A stretch of DNA of 21,208 nt from CAZEHJ01 sp964512485 (lineage in GTDB: Bacteria; Bacteroidota; Rhodothermia; Rhodothermales; UBA10348). The stretch is taken from NCBI GenBank assembly GCA_964512485.1, contig CAZEHJ010000064.1:1-21208 (forward strand), read 5' to 3'. Below, piece after piece: positions 1-8,800 of the stretch; the stretch's first letter is position 1; each line of letters begins with the position of its first letter. Under the pieces are notes generated by a model that was not told where the DNA came from, did no database searches, and saw nothing but the letters and a program-made list of their open reading frames with translations. The translations under genes and the position numbers were made by a program.

Positions 1-14
1 AGTCACCAGTTCGG

Positions 15-203
15 TCAGTTTTCGCTGGTGAACTGTCCGTATTCAAACCAGATCAACATGCCTTCCATCGTCTTTCCAAAAGGAAACCCGGCCTGTCGAT
101 AGTCATCCATCGCCGTTCTGCAGAACCCTGCAACGATTTTTCGCATGGAAGCGGTATTCGCCCGACGGGTAGATGTTTTTCTATCAAAGTTGAGGTCCTT
201 CAT
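15..203 (-). CDS. small ORF, hypothetical protein (62 aa)
   Basis: An open frame runs on the minus strand from an ATG at 203 to a TGA at 15. A TTG at 221 in the same frame would add six residues. The product is basic at its N terminus (MKDLNFDRKTSTRR) and ends in an aromatic, acidic stretch (MLIWFEYGQFTSEN). I see no signal peptide, transmembrane segment or known motif. No convincing Shine-Dalgarno precedes either start. It lies about 100 bp downstream of the lipoprotein gene on the same strand, so it could be its distal partner. The amino-acid composition looks protein-like, but the length is within the range of chance ORFs. Treat it as a candidate only. Confidence 0.3.
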   Translation of the reverse strand: MKDLNFDRKTSTRRANTASMRKIVAGFCRTAMDDYRQAGFPFGKTMEGMLIWFEYGQFTSEN

Positions 204-304
204 GGGGATGTCTGGAGTCAATAGGAACGGATGATTGCGTTGCTCCCATTATCGTCTCGTTCCAAAACATCTTTAACATGTGATCCGGCCAAATTGAATC
301 CGGG

Positions 305-823
305 TCAGTCCGTCAAGTCGAAAGCAGCTTTGACTTCTTCCCAATTGGTCAGATCAAGCTCGGTCTTTCCGAAATAGAATCCATCAATGATAACAGCTTT
401 CATTTCACGATCAGGCAGCCCGAACAGGTCCACCGCATCAGTTGAGGCTTCGTAGAAGACCTCCAGAAAACCGAATTCATATCCGAAACCAAGAGATATT
501 GTGTAGTCGACGGCAGGAAGATCCTGTGACTCAACTCCAAATGTATATGGCATGGCCGTCCAGGTCCCCTGGTCGCGGAAGAACATCAGAACGGCTCCTT
601 CATCAACGACATTCGCGGTAATATCAGAAGCATCGAACTGAACCGAAGCGACGGCTCCATTCACCACCGCATCTGCCATCAAAAAATCGAAGTTCAGCGT
701 GAAAACGTTTGCGTTTCCTGGAGGCCCTTGAGGTCCTTCTGGTCCTACGCTTTCTTCAATGACGCAGCCGGTGCTGCCTAAAATTAGAGTAAATAAGAAC
801 AAGTAAGTAAGTTTGTTTTTCAT
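305..823 (-). CDS. secreted lipoprotein with short collagen-like linker, unknown function
   Basis: This 172-aa protein has a type II signal peptide: basic MKNK, hydrophobic TYLFLFTLILGS, then a lipobox ending in Cys20. It should therefore be lipid-anchored after export. Directly after the Cys comes a short run of G-P-x triplets (residues 27-36, GPEGPQGPPG), a collagen-like spacer often seen in Bacteroidota lipoproteins. The remaining ~135 residues are rich in beta-prone aromatic and hydrophobic residues and acidic overall, ending in a predicted helix (NWEEVKAAFDL). I recognise no catalytic motif. The start is well supported: GGAGGT lies six bases before the ATG. The gene is divergent from the guanylyltransferase gene across a 304-bp spacer. 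The role is unknown. Confidence 0.85.
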   Translation of the reverse strand: MKNKLTYLFLFTLILGSTGCVIEESVGPEGPQGPPGNANVFTLNFDFLMADAVVNGAVASVQFDASDITANVVDEGAVLMFFRDQGTWTAMPYTFGVESQDLPAVDYTISLGFGYEFGFLEVFYEASTDAVDLFGLPDREMKAVIIDGFYFGKTELDLTNWEEVKAAFDLTD

Positions 824-1127
824 GAGTGCACCTCCGCACCATTCTGGAGCTCGTTGTTGAGTTCAGCGGAGGTATTCCAAACGTCGAGCCGACTTGCCTG
901 ATTATGGACAATCGTTCTTTTTTGCCCATACGGGGGGATTTGCATTCGGACTGGTGTACTTATAAGTATACACTGACTCATGGGACTGTACGCTGAATGC
1001 ATCTTCGGATCGATGTGTCGTACCTGAGATTCAGCGAAACTCTCAGACCTTTTCAGGGTAAGTTTCCAGACTCCGGAACGGTATCCGGATACCTGCCGGG
1101 AATACAGGCTGCACCAACCTCGAAATC
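824..1127. other. divergent intergenic region between lipoprotein and manC genes
   Basis: The 304 bp separate two divergently transcribed genes and should hold both promoters. A minus-strand frame at 820-1002 encodes a composition unlike a real protein and is not called. The visible structure is the AT-rich dyad at 954-973. I could not assign -35/-10 or Bacteroidota -33/-7 elements with confidence for either gene. Confidence 0.6.
954..973. promoter_or_regulatory. AT-rich dyad, candidate operator or promoter core
   Basis: The 10-bp perfect palindrome ACTTATAAGT (958-967) is flanked by GTGT on the left and ATACAC on the right. The arms extend to GTGTACTTAT / ATAAGTATACAC with a two-base bulge. 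It sits near the middle of the divergent spacer and contains -10-like hexamers on both strands (TATAAG, TATACT). A shared regulator site or back-to-back promoter core is plausible but unproven. Confidence 0.35.
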
Positions 1128-2204
1128 ATGATTCATGCCGTTGTAATGGCGGGCGGCATTGGTAGCCGCTTCTGGCCACAGAGTAGAAAGAAACGTCCCA
1201 AACAGTTTCTCTCGGTCGTGGGTGAGGACACGCTGATTCAGAATACTGTCGCAAGATTGACGGGTATCATTCCGATTGAGAATTGCCATGTGGTAACTCA
1301 TGAGCGATACGTGGAACAGACCCACGAGCAGCTTCCTGCTATACCTCGCGAAAACATTCTTGCCGAGCCCATCAGTCGAAATACCGCACCATGTATTACC
1401 TATGCCGCCCTCAAGATTCACCAAAAGGATCCAGACGCCATCATGGTGGTCCTGCCAGCCGACCACGTCATAAAAAATGTGAAGCTGTTTCAGGAAACTC
1501 TGCAGGTTGGAATTGAAAAAGCCAGGGAAGAACGATCGCTTGTGACGATCGGCATCGAACCAACTCATCCCGCAACGGGATACGGATATATTCAATTTGA
1601 TCCGGAAGATCCTTCTCCTCCAGACGAATTGAGTGCGCTCTTCGTAAAGACATTCGCCGAGAAGCCCAATCTTGAGACCGCGGAACGATTCCTCGATTCT
1701 GGTGACTTCCTGTGGAACAGTGGAATGTTTATCTGGCGTGTGGATTCCATTCTGCAGGCCATCGAACAGCATCTTCCGGACGTTCATCGTGCGTTCGAAG
1801 CCTTCGAGGAGCAGATTCCTGACGACAAGGAAGCTGAGGCCGTGCTGAGAGCTTTCAGGAGTTGTCCTTCAATCTCCATCGATTATGGTGTCATGGAACG
1901 GGCCGCTAAAGTATATGTTGTGCCAGGATCATTCGATTGGAGCGACGTAGGAGACTGGACTGCTGTTTACGAGCTGGCCCAGAAAGGCAACGCCGGAAAC
2001 GTCATCGAAGGAAATGCCATTCTCCACGACTCGAGCCGCTGTCTCGTTCAATCAGGAGACCGGCTGATTGCTGTGATCGGGGTGAACGACCTCATCGTGG
2101 TCGACACCGAAGATGCGCTTCTGGTGTGTCACAGAAATTCATCTCAAAGGGTGAAAAACGTAGTAGACTATCTCTACACTCACCAGCTCGAAGAGTACGT
2201 CTGA
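1128..2204 (+). CDS. manC: mannose-1-phosphate guanylyltransferase
   Basis: It transfers GMP from GTP to mannose-1-phosphate, giving GDP-mannose for surface glycans. The cytoplasmic protein is 358 aa. The nucleotidyltransferase signature is at residues 8-27 (AGGIGSRFWPQSRKKRPKQF), with the PKQF lysine at 25. Other family marks are ISRNTAP, LPADH, EKP at 178-180, NSGMFIWR from residue 197, SIDYGVMER and SFDWSDVGDW. It lacks the C-terminal phosphomannose isomerase/cupin domain of the ~470-aa bifunctional forms, so it is the short monofunctional type. The ATG at 1128 directly precedes the conserved MIHAVVMAGG start, although no good Shine-Dalgarno is visible. It stands alone: the next gene begins 132 bp downstream behind its own operator-like array. 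The symbol is applied by family; substrate specificity is inferred from motifs. Confidence 0.92.
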   Translation: MIHAVVMAGGIGSRFWPQSRKKRPKQFLSVVGEDTLIQNTVARLTGIIPIENCHVVTHERYVEQTHEQLPAIPRENILAEPISRNTAPCITYAALKIHQKDPDAIMVVLPADHVIKNVKLFQETLQVGIEKAREERSLVTIGIEPTHPATGYGYIQFDPEDPSPPDELSALFVKTFAEKPNLETAERFLDSGDFLWNSGMFIWRVDSILQAIEQHLPDVHRAFEAFEEQIPDDKEAEAVLRAFRSCPSISIDYGVMERAAKVYVVPGSFDWSDVGDWTAVYELAQKGNAGNVIEGNAILHDSSRCLVQSGDRLIAVIGVNDLIVVDTEDALLVCHRNSSQRVKNVVDYLYTHQLEEYV

Positions 2205-2252
2205 TAGACTTCCTCATTTCTTAATACTCTTTCCTGCATCCGAACAGGGTTT

Positions 2253-2309
2253 GTGACGTACGGGTCGTTTCGTGACTGACTGGTCATCTTATGAACCACT
2301 GGTCACACG
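2253..2309. promoter_or_regulatory. three tandem 19-bp operator-like units upstream of tetR
   Basis: Three units start at 2253, 2272 and 2291 with an exact 19-bp period. Their first 14 bases are GTGACGTACGGGTC, GTGACTGACTGGTC and ATGAACCACTGGTC. Each contains a TGAC-N6-GTCA dyad, allowing one mismatch in the outer copies. The array ends 27 bp before the repressor's ATG. TetR-family regulators of RND pumps commonly bind near-palindromic TGAC/GTCA-type sites next to their own gene, so this is the probable autoregulatory operator. The spacing and sequence are seen directly; binding is inferred. Confidence 0.6.
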
Positions 2310-2336
2310 TTGTCCTACTAAGTAGCGAACCCGATC

Positions 2337-3002
2337 ATGGAACAGGTTTCAGAAAGACTCTCGCGAAAAGATCGAGAACGGCTGGCGCGACGCAATGAAA
2401 TGCTCGCTGCCGCCCAAGAGGTCATCGCGGAGAAAGGATATACCGACGCCACACTGGAAGAGATTGCAGCACGCGCCGAGTATGGTAAAGGCACATTGTA
2501 CAACTACTTCCCCGGAGGAAAACAGGAAATCCTGCTTTCCATCTTCGGGCATTTTTACGACGAGTTGTGTGAGCTGATTGCCACGACGTTTTCACCGGGT
2601 TCCACGATCCCTTTCAGGGCGCAGCTGAACACGTTTTTCGAGCATACGTTCCGCTTCTTTCTTGACCGAATTGATCTGTTCGTCACGTTGCTGCGGGAAG
2701 CACACCGAATTGGATTTTCTGATGACCCGAAGCCTCGGCAATTCTTCGAGTCCCAGAGAGCAAGAGCCCTAACCGCCCTGGCTCTTCCACTCGAGCGGGC
2801 CATGAAGAATGGTGAGTTGCGCGAAGCATCTCCACGATTCCTCGCGCACATGATTCTGATCAACATCAATGGCTGCCAGATGAGAGCGTGTGGTGCGGCG
2901 TCTTCAATCCATCAGGACATGCCAGATTCGGCGGAAGAAATGGCGCAATTCCTCACCTCCCTCGTCTACGACGGAATGAAAATGCACGAGGTGACCGCAT
3001 GA
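2337..3002 (+). CDS. TetR/AcrR-family transcriptional repressor
   Basis: This 221-aa DNA-binding regulator probably controls the efflux genes that follow. Residues ~20-68 form the TetR helix-turn-helix domain (AQEVIAEKGYTDATLEEIAA, then KGTLYNYF at 51-58 as the recognition segment). The divergent C-terminal part is the ligand and dimerisation domain, with aromatic-rich helices (FFEHTFRFFLDRIDLF). The length is typical for the family. It opens a four-gene operon, and its TGA overlaps the ATG of the outer-membrane factor by four bases (ATGA). The three-unit dyad array at 2253-2309 immediately upstream is the likely autoregulatory site. The inducer cannot be read from the sequence. Confidence 0.93.
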   Translation: MEQVSERLSRKDRERLARRNEMLAAAQEVIAEKGYTDATLEEIAARAEYGKGTLYNYFPGGKQEILLSIFGHFYDELCELIATTFSPGSTIPFRAQLNTFFEHTFRFFLDRIDLFVTLLREAHRIGFSDDPKPRQFFESQRARALTALALPLERAMKNGELREASPRFLAHMILININGCQMRACGAASSIHQDMPDSAEEMAQFLTSLVYDGMKMHEVTA

Positions 3003-4642
3003 TTCGCCTCTTGAACCAACGAGTCTTTAAATCGATGAATCCATCCGAACTTTTCAGAGCGACGGCAATCGCTCTACTCGTCATCTTTGTTTCGGCCAAT
3101 CCGCTTCGAGCCCAGGATGCGGTAATTCCTGGCGCTTCTGACGATACTTCTGTCGTGATCACGCTTGATGAAGCTATACAGATCTCACTGATTGAAAACC
3201 TGGCACTCAAAAACGTAAAGCTTGATCTCGAAAATGCGCAAGCATTGGTCAGGGAAGGTTGGGCCGAACTGTTTCCACAGGTTGATCTGAATTCATCCTA
3301 CACGCGTAACGTGAAGTCTCCAAACCCTTTTGCAGGATCGGAAGCCGGCAGCTTCTTTGAATCTTTTGGTTTCATTGACTGGCTCGCTTTCAATGAACAG
3401 GCCCGAACCGATTCAGATGCCGGAACTGATCCAATCTCGGTTGAAGAATTCTTTTTCCGTCAGGCCAGAGGCTATCAGAATGCGGGAATCAATCGAGACC
3501 TCGGAGACAATCCGTTCAGCGTACCCAACGTCTACTCTGCAGGGTTGTCCATATCGCAGAAACTGTTTGACGGACGACTCATTTTCGGCGCGGTTGGGGC
3601 ATCGAAATGGCTCCAACCCTTCAATGAAAGTGCGATTACTAGAGAGGAACAAGTTCTCGTTCAGAATGTGAAGTCTGCCTGGTATGCCTCCCTTCTCGCC
3701 GAGGAACAGGTGCGTGTCTCCGAACAGAGCGTGGTCAGAGCGCGGCGAACACACGAGGAGGTTTCCCGCCAGGTCGAACAGGGTACGGCACCGAAATTCC
3801 AGCGTCTTTCAGCGGAAGTCGAACTATCCAATCTGGAGACCGCTCTGGTTCAGGCCAGAGTCAACGCGGATGCGGTGGTCGACAACCTCAGACTCCTCCT
3901 TGGCATACCAACGGAGAAAAGCATTCAACTTCGAGGCAACCTTGAATCCGATCTCAACGACAGATTTTTAACCATCTCGAAAGAAGACGCAGCCTTCACG
4001 GCCCTGAACAGGCGCCCAGATCTGGAGCAGGCGCAAATTGGAATCAAACTCGAAGAGATTCAGCTACAGGTCGCTAAATCAGAATACCTTCCGAATCTGG
4101 ATGCTTTCGCAAATTTCAACTGGCTGGGGAATGTGCCGGACAACAGACAGGTCATTTCCAGTGTCGATGGGGATCCCTTCTCATTCACTTCCTCCAATCG
4201 TACGTACTTCGATGACTCGTACTGGGATCGAGGAGTGAGTGTCGGTTTCAGGCTCTCCTGGAATATTTTCAATGGCCTCGCATCCCACCGACGAATTCAG
4301 CAACGAAGAATCGCTGTGCAGAAGGCCGAGAACGATGTCGAATTCCTGAATCGCTCGATTCGTCTGGAGGTGGAGCAAGCACTGAGAAATGTGCGCGCAG
4401 CCCATACCAGAATGACGGGGCAGCAGAAGAATGTGGATACGGCAGAACTCAACTTTGAGTACGCCGAAGCGCGATTGAAGGAAGGCATCGCAACGCCACT
4501 GGAAGTGCGGGAAGCATCCTCTCAACTCGATCAGACAAGGTTGAACTACCTGCAGGCTGTCCACGATTTCTTGATAGCCCAAACTGCTTACGAAACATCA
4601 ACCGGTGTTTCTGTCGAAGCACTCAATTCAACGAACAGATAA
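2999..4642 (+). CDS. TolC-family outer membrane efflux protein
   Basis: This 547-aa outer-membrane channel partners the fusion protein and permease downstream. The frame stays open upstream to 2888, but that part overlaps the repressor gene. I chose the ATG at 2999 because it forms the ATGA overlap and has GAGGTG six bases upstream. An in-frame ATG at 3035 (residue 13) would give a more standard signal peptide: hydrophobic ATAIALLVIFVSA, then LRA before cleavage at about residue 38/39. The mature part shows the two OEP repeats: ITLDEAIQISLIENLALKNVKLDLENA near the start, and RRPDLEQAQIGIKLEEIQLQ plus the coiled-coil region after residue ~430 (EQALRNVRAAHTRMTGQQKN, EARLKEGIATPLEVREASSQ). The length is slightly above the TolC norm, with an insert near residues 100-170. 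Confidence 0.92.
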   Translation: MIRLLNQRVFKSMNPSELFRATAIALLVIFVSANPLRAQDAVIPGASDDTSVVITLDEAIQISLIENLALKNVKLDLENAQALVREGWAELFPQVDLNSSYTRNVKSPNPFAGSEAGSFFESFGFIDWLAFNEQARTDSDAGTDPISVEEFFFRQARGYQNAGINRDLGDNPFSVPNVYSAGLSISQKLFDGRLIFGAVGASKWLQPFNESAITREEQVLVQNVKSAWYASLLAEEQVRVSEQSVVRARRTHEEVSRQVEQGTAPKFQRLSAEVELSNLETALVQARVNADAVVDNLRLLLGIPTEKSIQLRGNLESDLNDRFLTISKEDAAFTALNRRPDLEQAQIGIKLEEIQLQVAKSEYLPNLDAFANFNWLGNVPDNRQVISSVDGDPFSFTSSNRTYFDDSYWDRGVSVGFRLSWNIFNGLASHRRIQQRRIAVQKAENDVEFLNRSIRLEVEQALRNVRAAHTRMTGQQKNVDTAELNFEYAEARLKEGIATPLEVREASSQLDQTRLNYLQAVHDFLIAQTAYETSTGVSVEALNSTNR

Positions 4643-4698
4643 TCAGACCAATCAAATTGATCATTCCCGGCGTTTGTCGGCTGATAAATCAAACAATC

Positions 4699-5826
4699 AT
4701 GTACCGAAAAACAACATACTCACTTTTGGTCGGCCTCTTCCTGTCAGTATCTATTCTGACCACAGGATGTGGTGATTCCGCGGCAAACGGAGAACAAGCA
4801 ATTGAAGAAGCATCGGCAACCGCGATTGTACGGACAGTCCGAGTAAACACAATTACAATGGCTCCCGGTTCATTCGAAGAGATCATCCCTCTCACAGGAA
4901 CGCTGTTTGCGCCGAACGATGCCTCGCTTTCAGCTCAGACCTCCGGTACCATCGTGGAGATGGTGGAGATCGGCACCCGTGTGAAAGAAGGTGACGTGGT
5001 GGCCAGACTGGACGACCGCCTCATTCGGGCTGCGCTGGATCAGGCAAGGGCCAATTTTGAATCTGTCGAGGCCCAAGCACGCCTGGCACAGGATACCTAC
5101 AGAAGACAAGAGCCACTGTTCGCTGATTCCATCATTTCAGCCATCGAATTTGAGAATGTGAGAACCGCGCTGAATCAGGCCAACGCAGCTCTTTCACAGG
5201 CTCAGGCGACCGTTGTACAGGCTGAGCAGCAGTTTGAATACACCTACGTGCGAGCTCCTTTCGATGGTGGCGTGGAAGAACGATTCGCCGAGAAAGGTGA
5301 ACAGGTTGCCCCAGGCCTCCCGATTGCGCGCGTTGTCGACACCAGCATGCTGAAACTGCAGGCCGGCGTCCCGGAGCGTTACGCGGCTGACATCAAATCT
5401 GGAAATACCGTCCGCATCTCCTTCCGTGCTTATGAGGGATCGTCACGAGAATCCAACGTCACCTTCGTCGCTGGAGTAATTCATCCTCAGAATCGAACCT
5501 TCAACATCGAAGTGGAGGTTGAAAACGGAGACCTCGTTCTTAAACCAGAGATGATTGCCGATGTCCAGATCACCAGACGAGTCCTTCAGGATGTACTCGT
5601 TCTTCCTCAGACTGCGATTCTGAGAGATGAAAATGGGTCCAGTGTATATATCGTCAACAAAAATGCTTCTCGAACAACGGCAGAACGCAAGTCAATTGAG
5701 TTGGGACCATCATTTGGTGGCCAGACCGTAATTGAAGCAGGACTCACAGCTGGCGATGAAGTCATTTCGACTGGCCAGACCATGGTCGCTGAAGATGATC
5801 AGGTGGAAATCATCAATGCCCCCTAG
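4699..5826 (+). CDS. RND efflux periplasmic adaptor (membrane fusion lipoprotein)
   Basis: This 375-aa AcrA-type adaptor links the permease to the outer-membrane channel. The ATG at 4699 starts a lipoprotein signal peptide (MYRKTTYSLLVGLF...SILTTGC, Cys24), so it is anchored to the inner membrane by lipid. A TTG start at 4657 would place 14 residues before this signal and is rejected. Domain order is standard: lipoyl half (SAQTSGTIVEMVEIGTRVKE), alpha-helical hairpin rich in A/Q/E (ALDQARANFESVEAQARLAQ to AEQQFEYTYVRAPFDG), beta-barrel (VPERYAADIKSGNTVRISF) and membrane-proximal domain (LPQTAILRDENGSSVYIV to IEAGLTAGDEVISTGQTMV). It begins 56 bp after the channel gene and ends 65 bp before the permease gene, consistent with one operon. 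No strong Shine-Dalgarno is visible. Confidence 0.93.
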   Translation: MYRKTTYSLLVGLFLSVSILTTGCGDSAANGEQAIEEASATAIVRTVRVNTITMAPGSFEEIIPLTGTLFAPNDASLSAQTSGTIVEMVEIGTRVKEGDVVARLDDRLIRAALDQARANFESVEAQARLAQDTYRRQEPLFADSIISAIEFENVRTALNQANAALSQAQATVVQAEQQFEYTYVRAPFDGGVEERFAEKGEQVAPGLPIARVVDTSMLKLQAGVPERYAADIKSGNTVRISFRAYEGSSRESNVTFVAGVIHPQNRTFNIEVEVENGDLVLKPEMIADVQITRRVLQDVLVLPQTAILRDENGSSVYIVNKNASRTTAERKSIELGPSFGGQTVIEAGLTAGDEVISTGQTMVAEDDQVEIINAP

Positions 5827-5891
5827 TGGGCTTTCAATCGACCGATATGTCGATGAACGCGTCTGAGAAATACACTTCAAACTGAGAAGTC

Positions 5892-8800
5892 ATGAAAATT
5901 ACAGATACTGCCATCAAATACAGGACCACGATTCTGGTCCTTACGGCGGTTCTCACGCTTGGCGGGATATACAGTTACGTAACGATCCCCAAGGAGTCCA
6001 ATCCCTCGATTGAAATTCCCAATATCGTCGTCACGACGATCTATCCGGGTGCTGCACCTAACGATGTTGAGACCCTGATAACCCAGGAAATCGAGAGCGA
6101 AATCCAGGGGATCAATGGCATCAAGGAAATCCGATCTACGTCGACCGAGGGCGTTTCAAGCGTAGTTGTTGAGTTTGAACCCGACATTTCGATTGACGAA
6201 GCATTTTCAAAAGTGCGGGACAAAGTTGACGTTGCCAAGGCAGATCTTCCTTCGGACGTTGAGGAACCGATGGTAAATGAGATCGACCTTTCAGAATTCC
6301 CGATCCTCACAATCAACCTGTCTGCCGCCTATCCGTTGACTCGCCTGAAGAGGGTGGCCGAAGATCTGGAGGATGAACTTGAAGCCATTTCCAGTGTCCT
6401 CGCCGTGGACATCATCGGTGGCCTCGATCGCGAGGTGCAGATAAACGTTGACCTCGCCAGACTGCAAGGATACAATCTGACCTTTATCGACCTCGTCAAC
6501 ACCATTTTTGACGAAAACACCAACGTCCCGGGTGGTTCGATCGATGTCGACGAGTTGAATTACCTCGTTCGGATTGATGGTGAAATCGAAAACCCTGATG
6601 AATTGGGCGACATGGTTATCAAGGCTCCGGGAGGTATACCCGTATATGTACGCGATGTCGCTACCGTCGATTTCGGATTCAAGGAAAGAGTGTCCTATTC
6701 CAGATTGGCCATCTTCAAGGAGACCGATTCGAATGACGATCTGTATGACCTTCCGAAAGAAATGCAGGGAATCAATCAGGTTATCAGTCTGAACGTCAAA
6801 AAACGCTCAGGAGACAATATTCTGGAGACGGTAGATGAAGTCGGCGCCGTCCTCGATGAATTTGCTCTCCCGTCTGGAACTCAGATAATCATCACCGGCG
6901 ATCAGTCAGTTTTCGTGGAAGACCTAATCACTGATCTCGAGAACAATATCATCAGTGGTCTCATTTTCGTAATCGCAGTGCTGCTTTTTTTCCTTGGCGC
7001 TCGGAATGCCACCCTGGTCGGCATCGCGATTCCACTCTCAATGTTCATCTCTTTTTCCGTTTTCCAGGCATTGGGCTACACGCTGAATTTCATCATCCTC
7101 TTTTCGATGATCATCGCTCTGGGTATGCTGGTCGATAATGCCATTGTGATCGTGGAAAACATATACCGGTTCCGAGAGGAGGGGTATTCCAGATTTGATG
7201 CGGCGAAAAAGGGTACTGCCGAAGTGGCTGGAGCCGTCATCGCTTCCACTGCCACAACAGTCGCTGTCTTCGTACCGATGTTGTTCTGGCCGGGCATGAT
7301 CGGTGAATTCATGAGTTGGATGCCATTGACTCTGATTGTTACTCTTCTCTGCTCTCTTTTTGTGGCGATCATCATCAATCCGGTGATCACGGGAATTTTT
7401 GTTCGGCTAGAAGGAGAAGAATCACAGAAACGACCTGTCATGGCAAGGCGCATTATGACCGGCGTGATTGCGGTCATCGCTCTTACGCTCGGACTCGCGA
7501 ACTGGCGAACACTTCTTGTTTTGACGGTAGCCATCCCCTTAGTGATCTTCCTTCACCGTACAGTATTCAAGCCCGTCGGAGACAAGTTTGTCAGGACAAG
7601 TCTTCCTCGGTTCATTGACAGATACCGCGTCGTATTGAACTGGATGCTCGAACGAGATTATTCAAGCAATCGTGCACTCTTGAAAAACACGTTATCACTG
7701 GGCCTATTCACAGTCGGTTTCGTTTTGAGTCTACTGGGTTTGTTTGTTTCGGGGGCGATGGGTGAAACTGCAGGTATGGTACTGCTGATTCCGGGTAGCG
7801 TCGCTGCAGTCGTCGGAATAGTGGGCATCATGGTACACACGTTCGAAGCCATTCTACTTGGGAAATCCGGTAGCGTAAAAGTCGGAATCATATTCGGAAT
7901 CGTATCGGCATCTTTCCTTGGCTTGATGGCTTTCATGGAAAAAGATGTTGACGCAACCACGGCAATGAATCTGGCTGTATTCCCGCTGTTGATCATTGTG
8001 ACTGGATTCATCGGCAGATTCGTCGTAAAGGGACACCATCTGATTCTGACGGACAATCGTTCCCTTCTCCTCAATGGTTCGGTGGGTGCCCTCTTCCTGA
8101 TCATATTCATGTTCATCGTCGCGCCAACCGGCGTCGAATTCTTTCCCAATACGTCTCCCCGTCAGATAATGATCACGGCCGAGGGGCCTCTGGGAATGAA
8201 TCTGGATTCCTCAAACGAAATCGCCGAAGAGGCCAGGCGACGTCTCGAATCTCTTCTCGAGGGCGAGGACACTTCGCGTGAAAATGTGAAAAACATGATG
8301 GTAAATGTCGGCGTGAGTTCCGACGCGGCTTTCGGAAGTACGGCTTCAAGTCCGGAGCGATCAAGGATCACCATGAATCTTGTCGATTATCCTGACAGAA
8401 AGGAAGACAGCTTCGATACCATGGAGAAGATCCGCTCTCAATTACAGGGTATCCCCGGAACCGAGATCAAGTTTGATAAGGATCAGGATGGTCCAGCAAC
8501 CGGAGCTCCGGTCAATATTGAGATCACTGGCACAGATTTCGGAATCATCTCGGACATCGCCGCGGACGTAAAAGAAATTCTTACTGAAGCTTCAGATACA
8601 CAGATGGTGCCGGGACTGGTAGATATCCAGGACAATCTCGATGCAGGGCGCCCCGAACTTAAGGTCCATATCGATCGGCAAAGAGCCGCCCGGTTTGATC
8701 TGTCGACGCGAAAGGTCGCTTCTACGGTCAGATCGGCCATCAATGGTATAGAAGCCGGAAAATATCGGGAAGGCGATGATGAATATGATATCATCGTGCG

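Noticed and set aside
820..1002. 60-aa minus-strand frame upstream of the lipoprotein gene
   Set aside because: It occupies the divergent promoter spacer, overlaps the lipoprotein start, and its composition is not protein-like; the lipoprotein has its own good ribosome binding site.
1053..1787. 244-aa minus-strand frame
   Set aside because: It lies antisense to the guanylyltransferase gene, whose motifs are unmistakable; the antisense product shows no recognisable motif.
2888..2998. Upstream extension of the TolC-like protein
   Set aside because: The extra 37 residues overlap the repressor's coding region, lack family similarity and would precede the signal peptide; ATG 2999 has a Shine-Dalgarno and the ATGA overlap.
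4657..4698. TTG start for the adaptor protein
   Set aside because: It would put 14 residues ahead of a lipoprotein signal peptide; ATG 4699 fits the SPII signal.
7076..8149. Long minus-strand frames opposite the permease (7076-7534 and 7658-8149)
   Set aside because: They are antisense to hydrophobic helices of the permease and consist of Ser/Thr/Ile/Met-rich sequence typical of such shadows.
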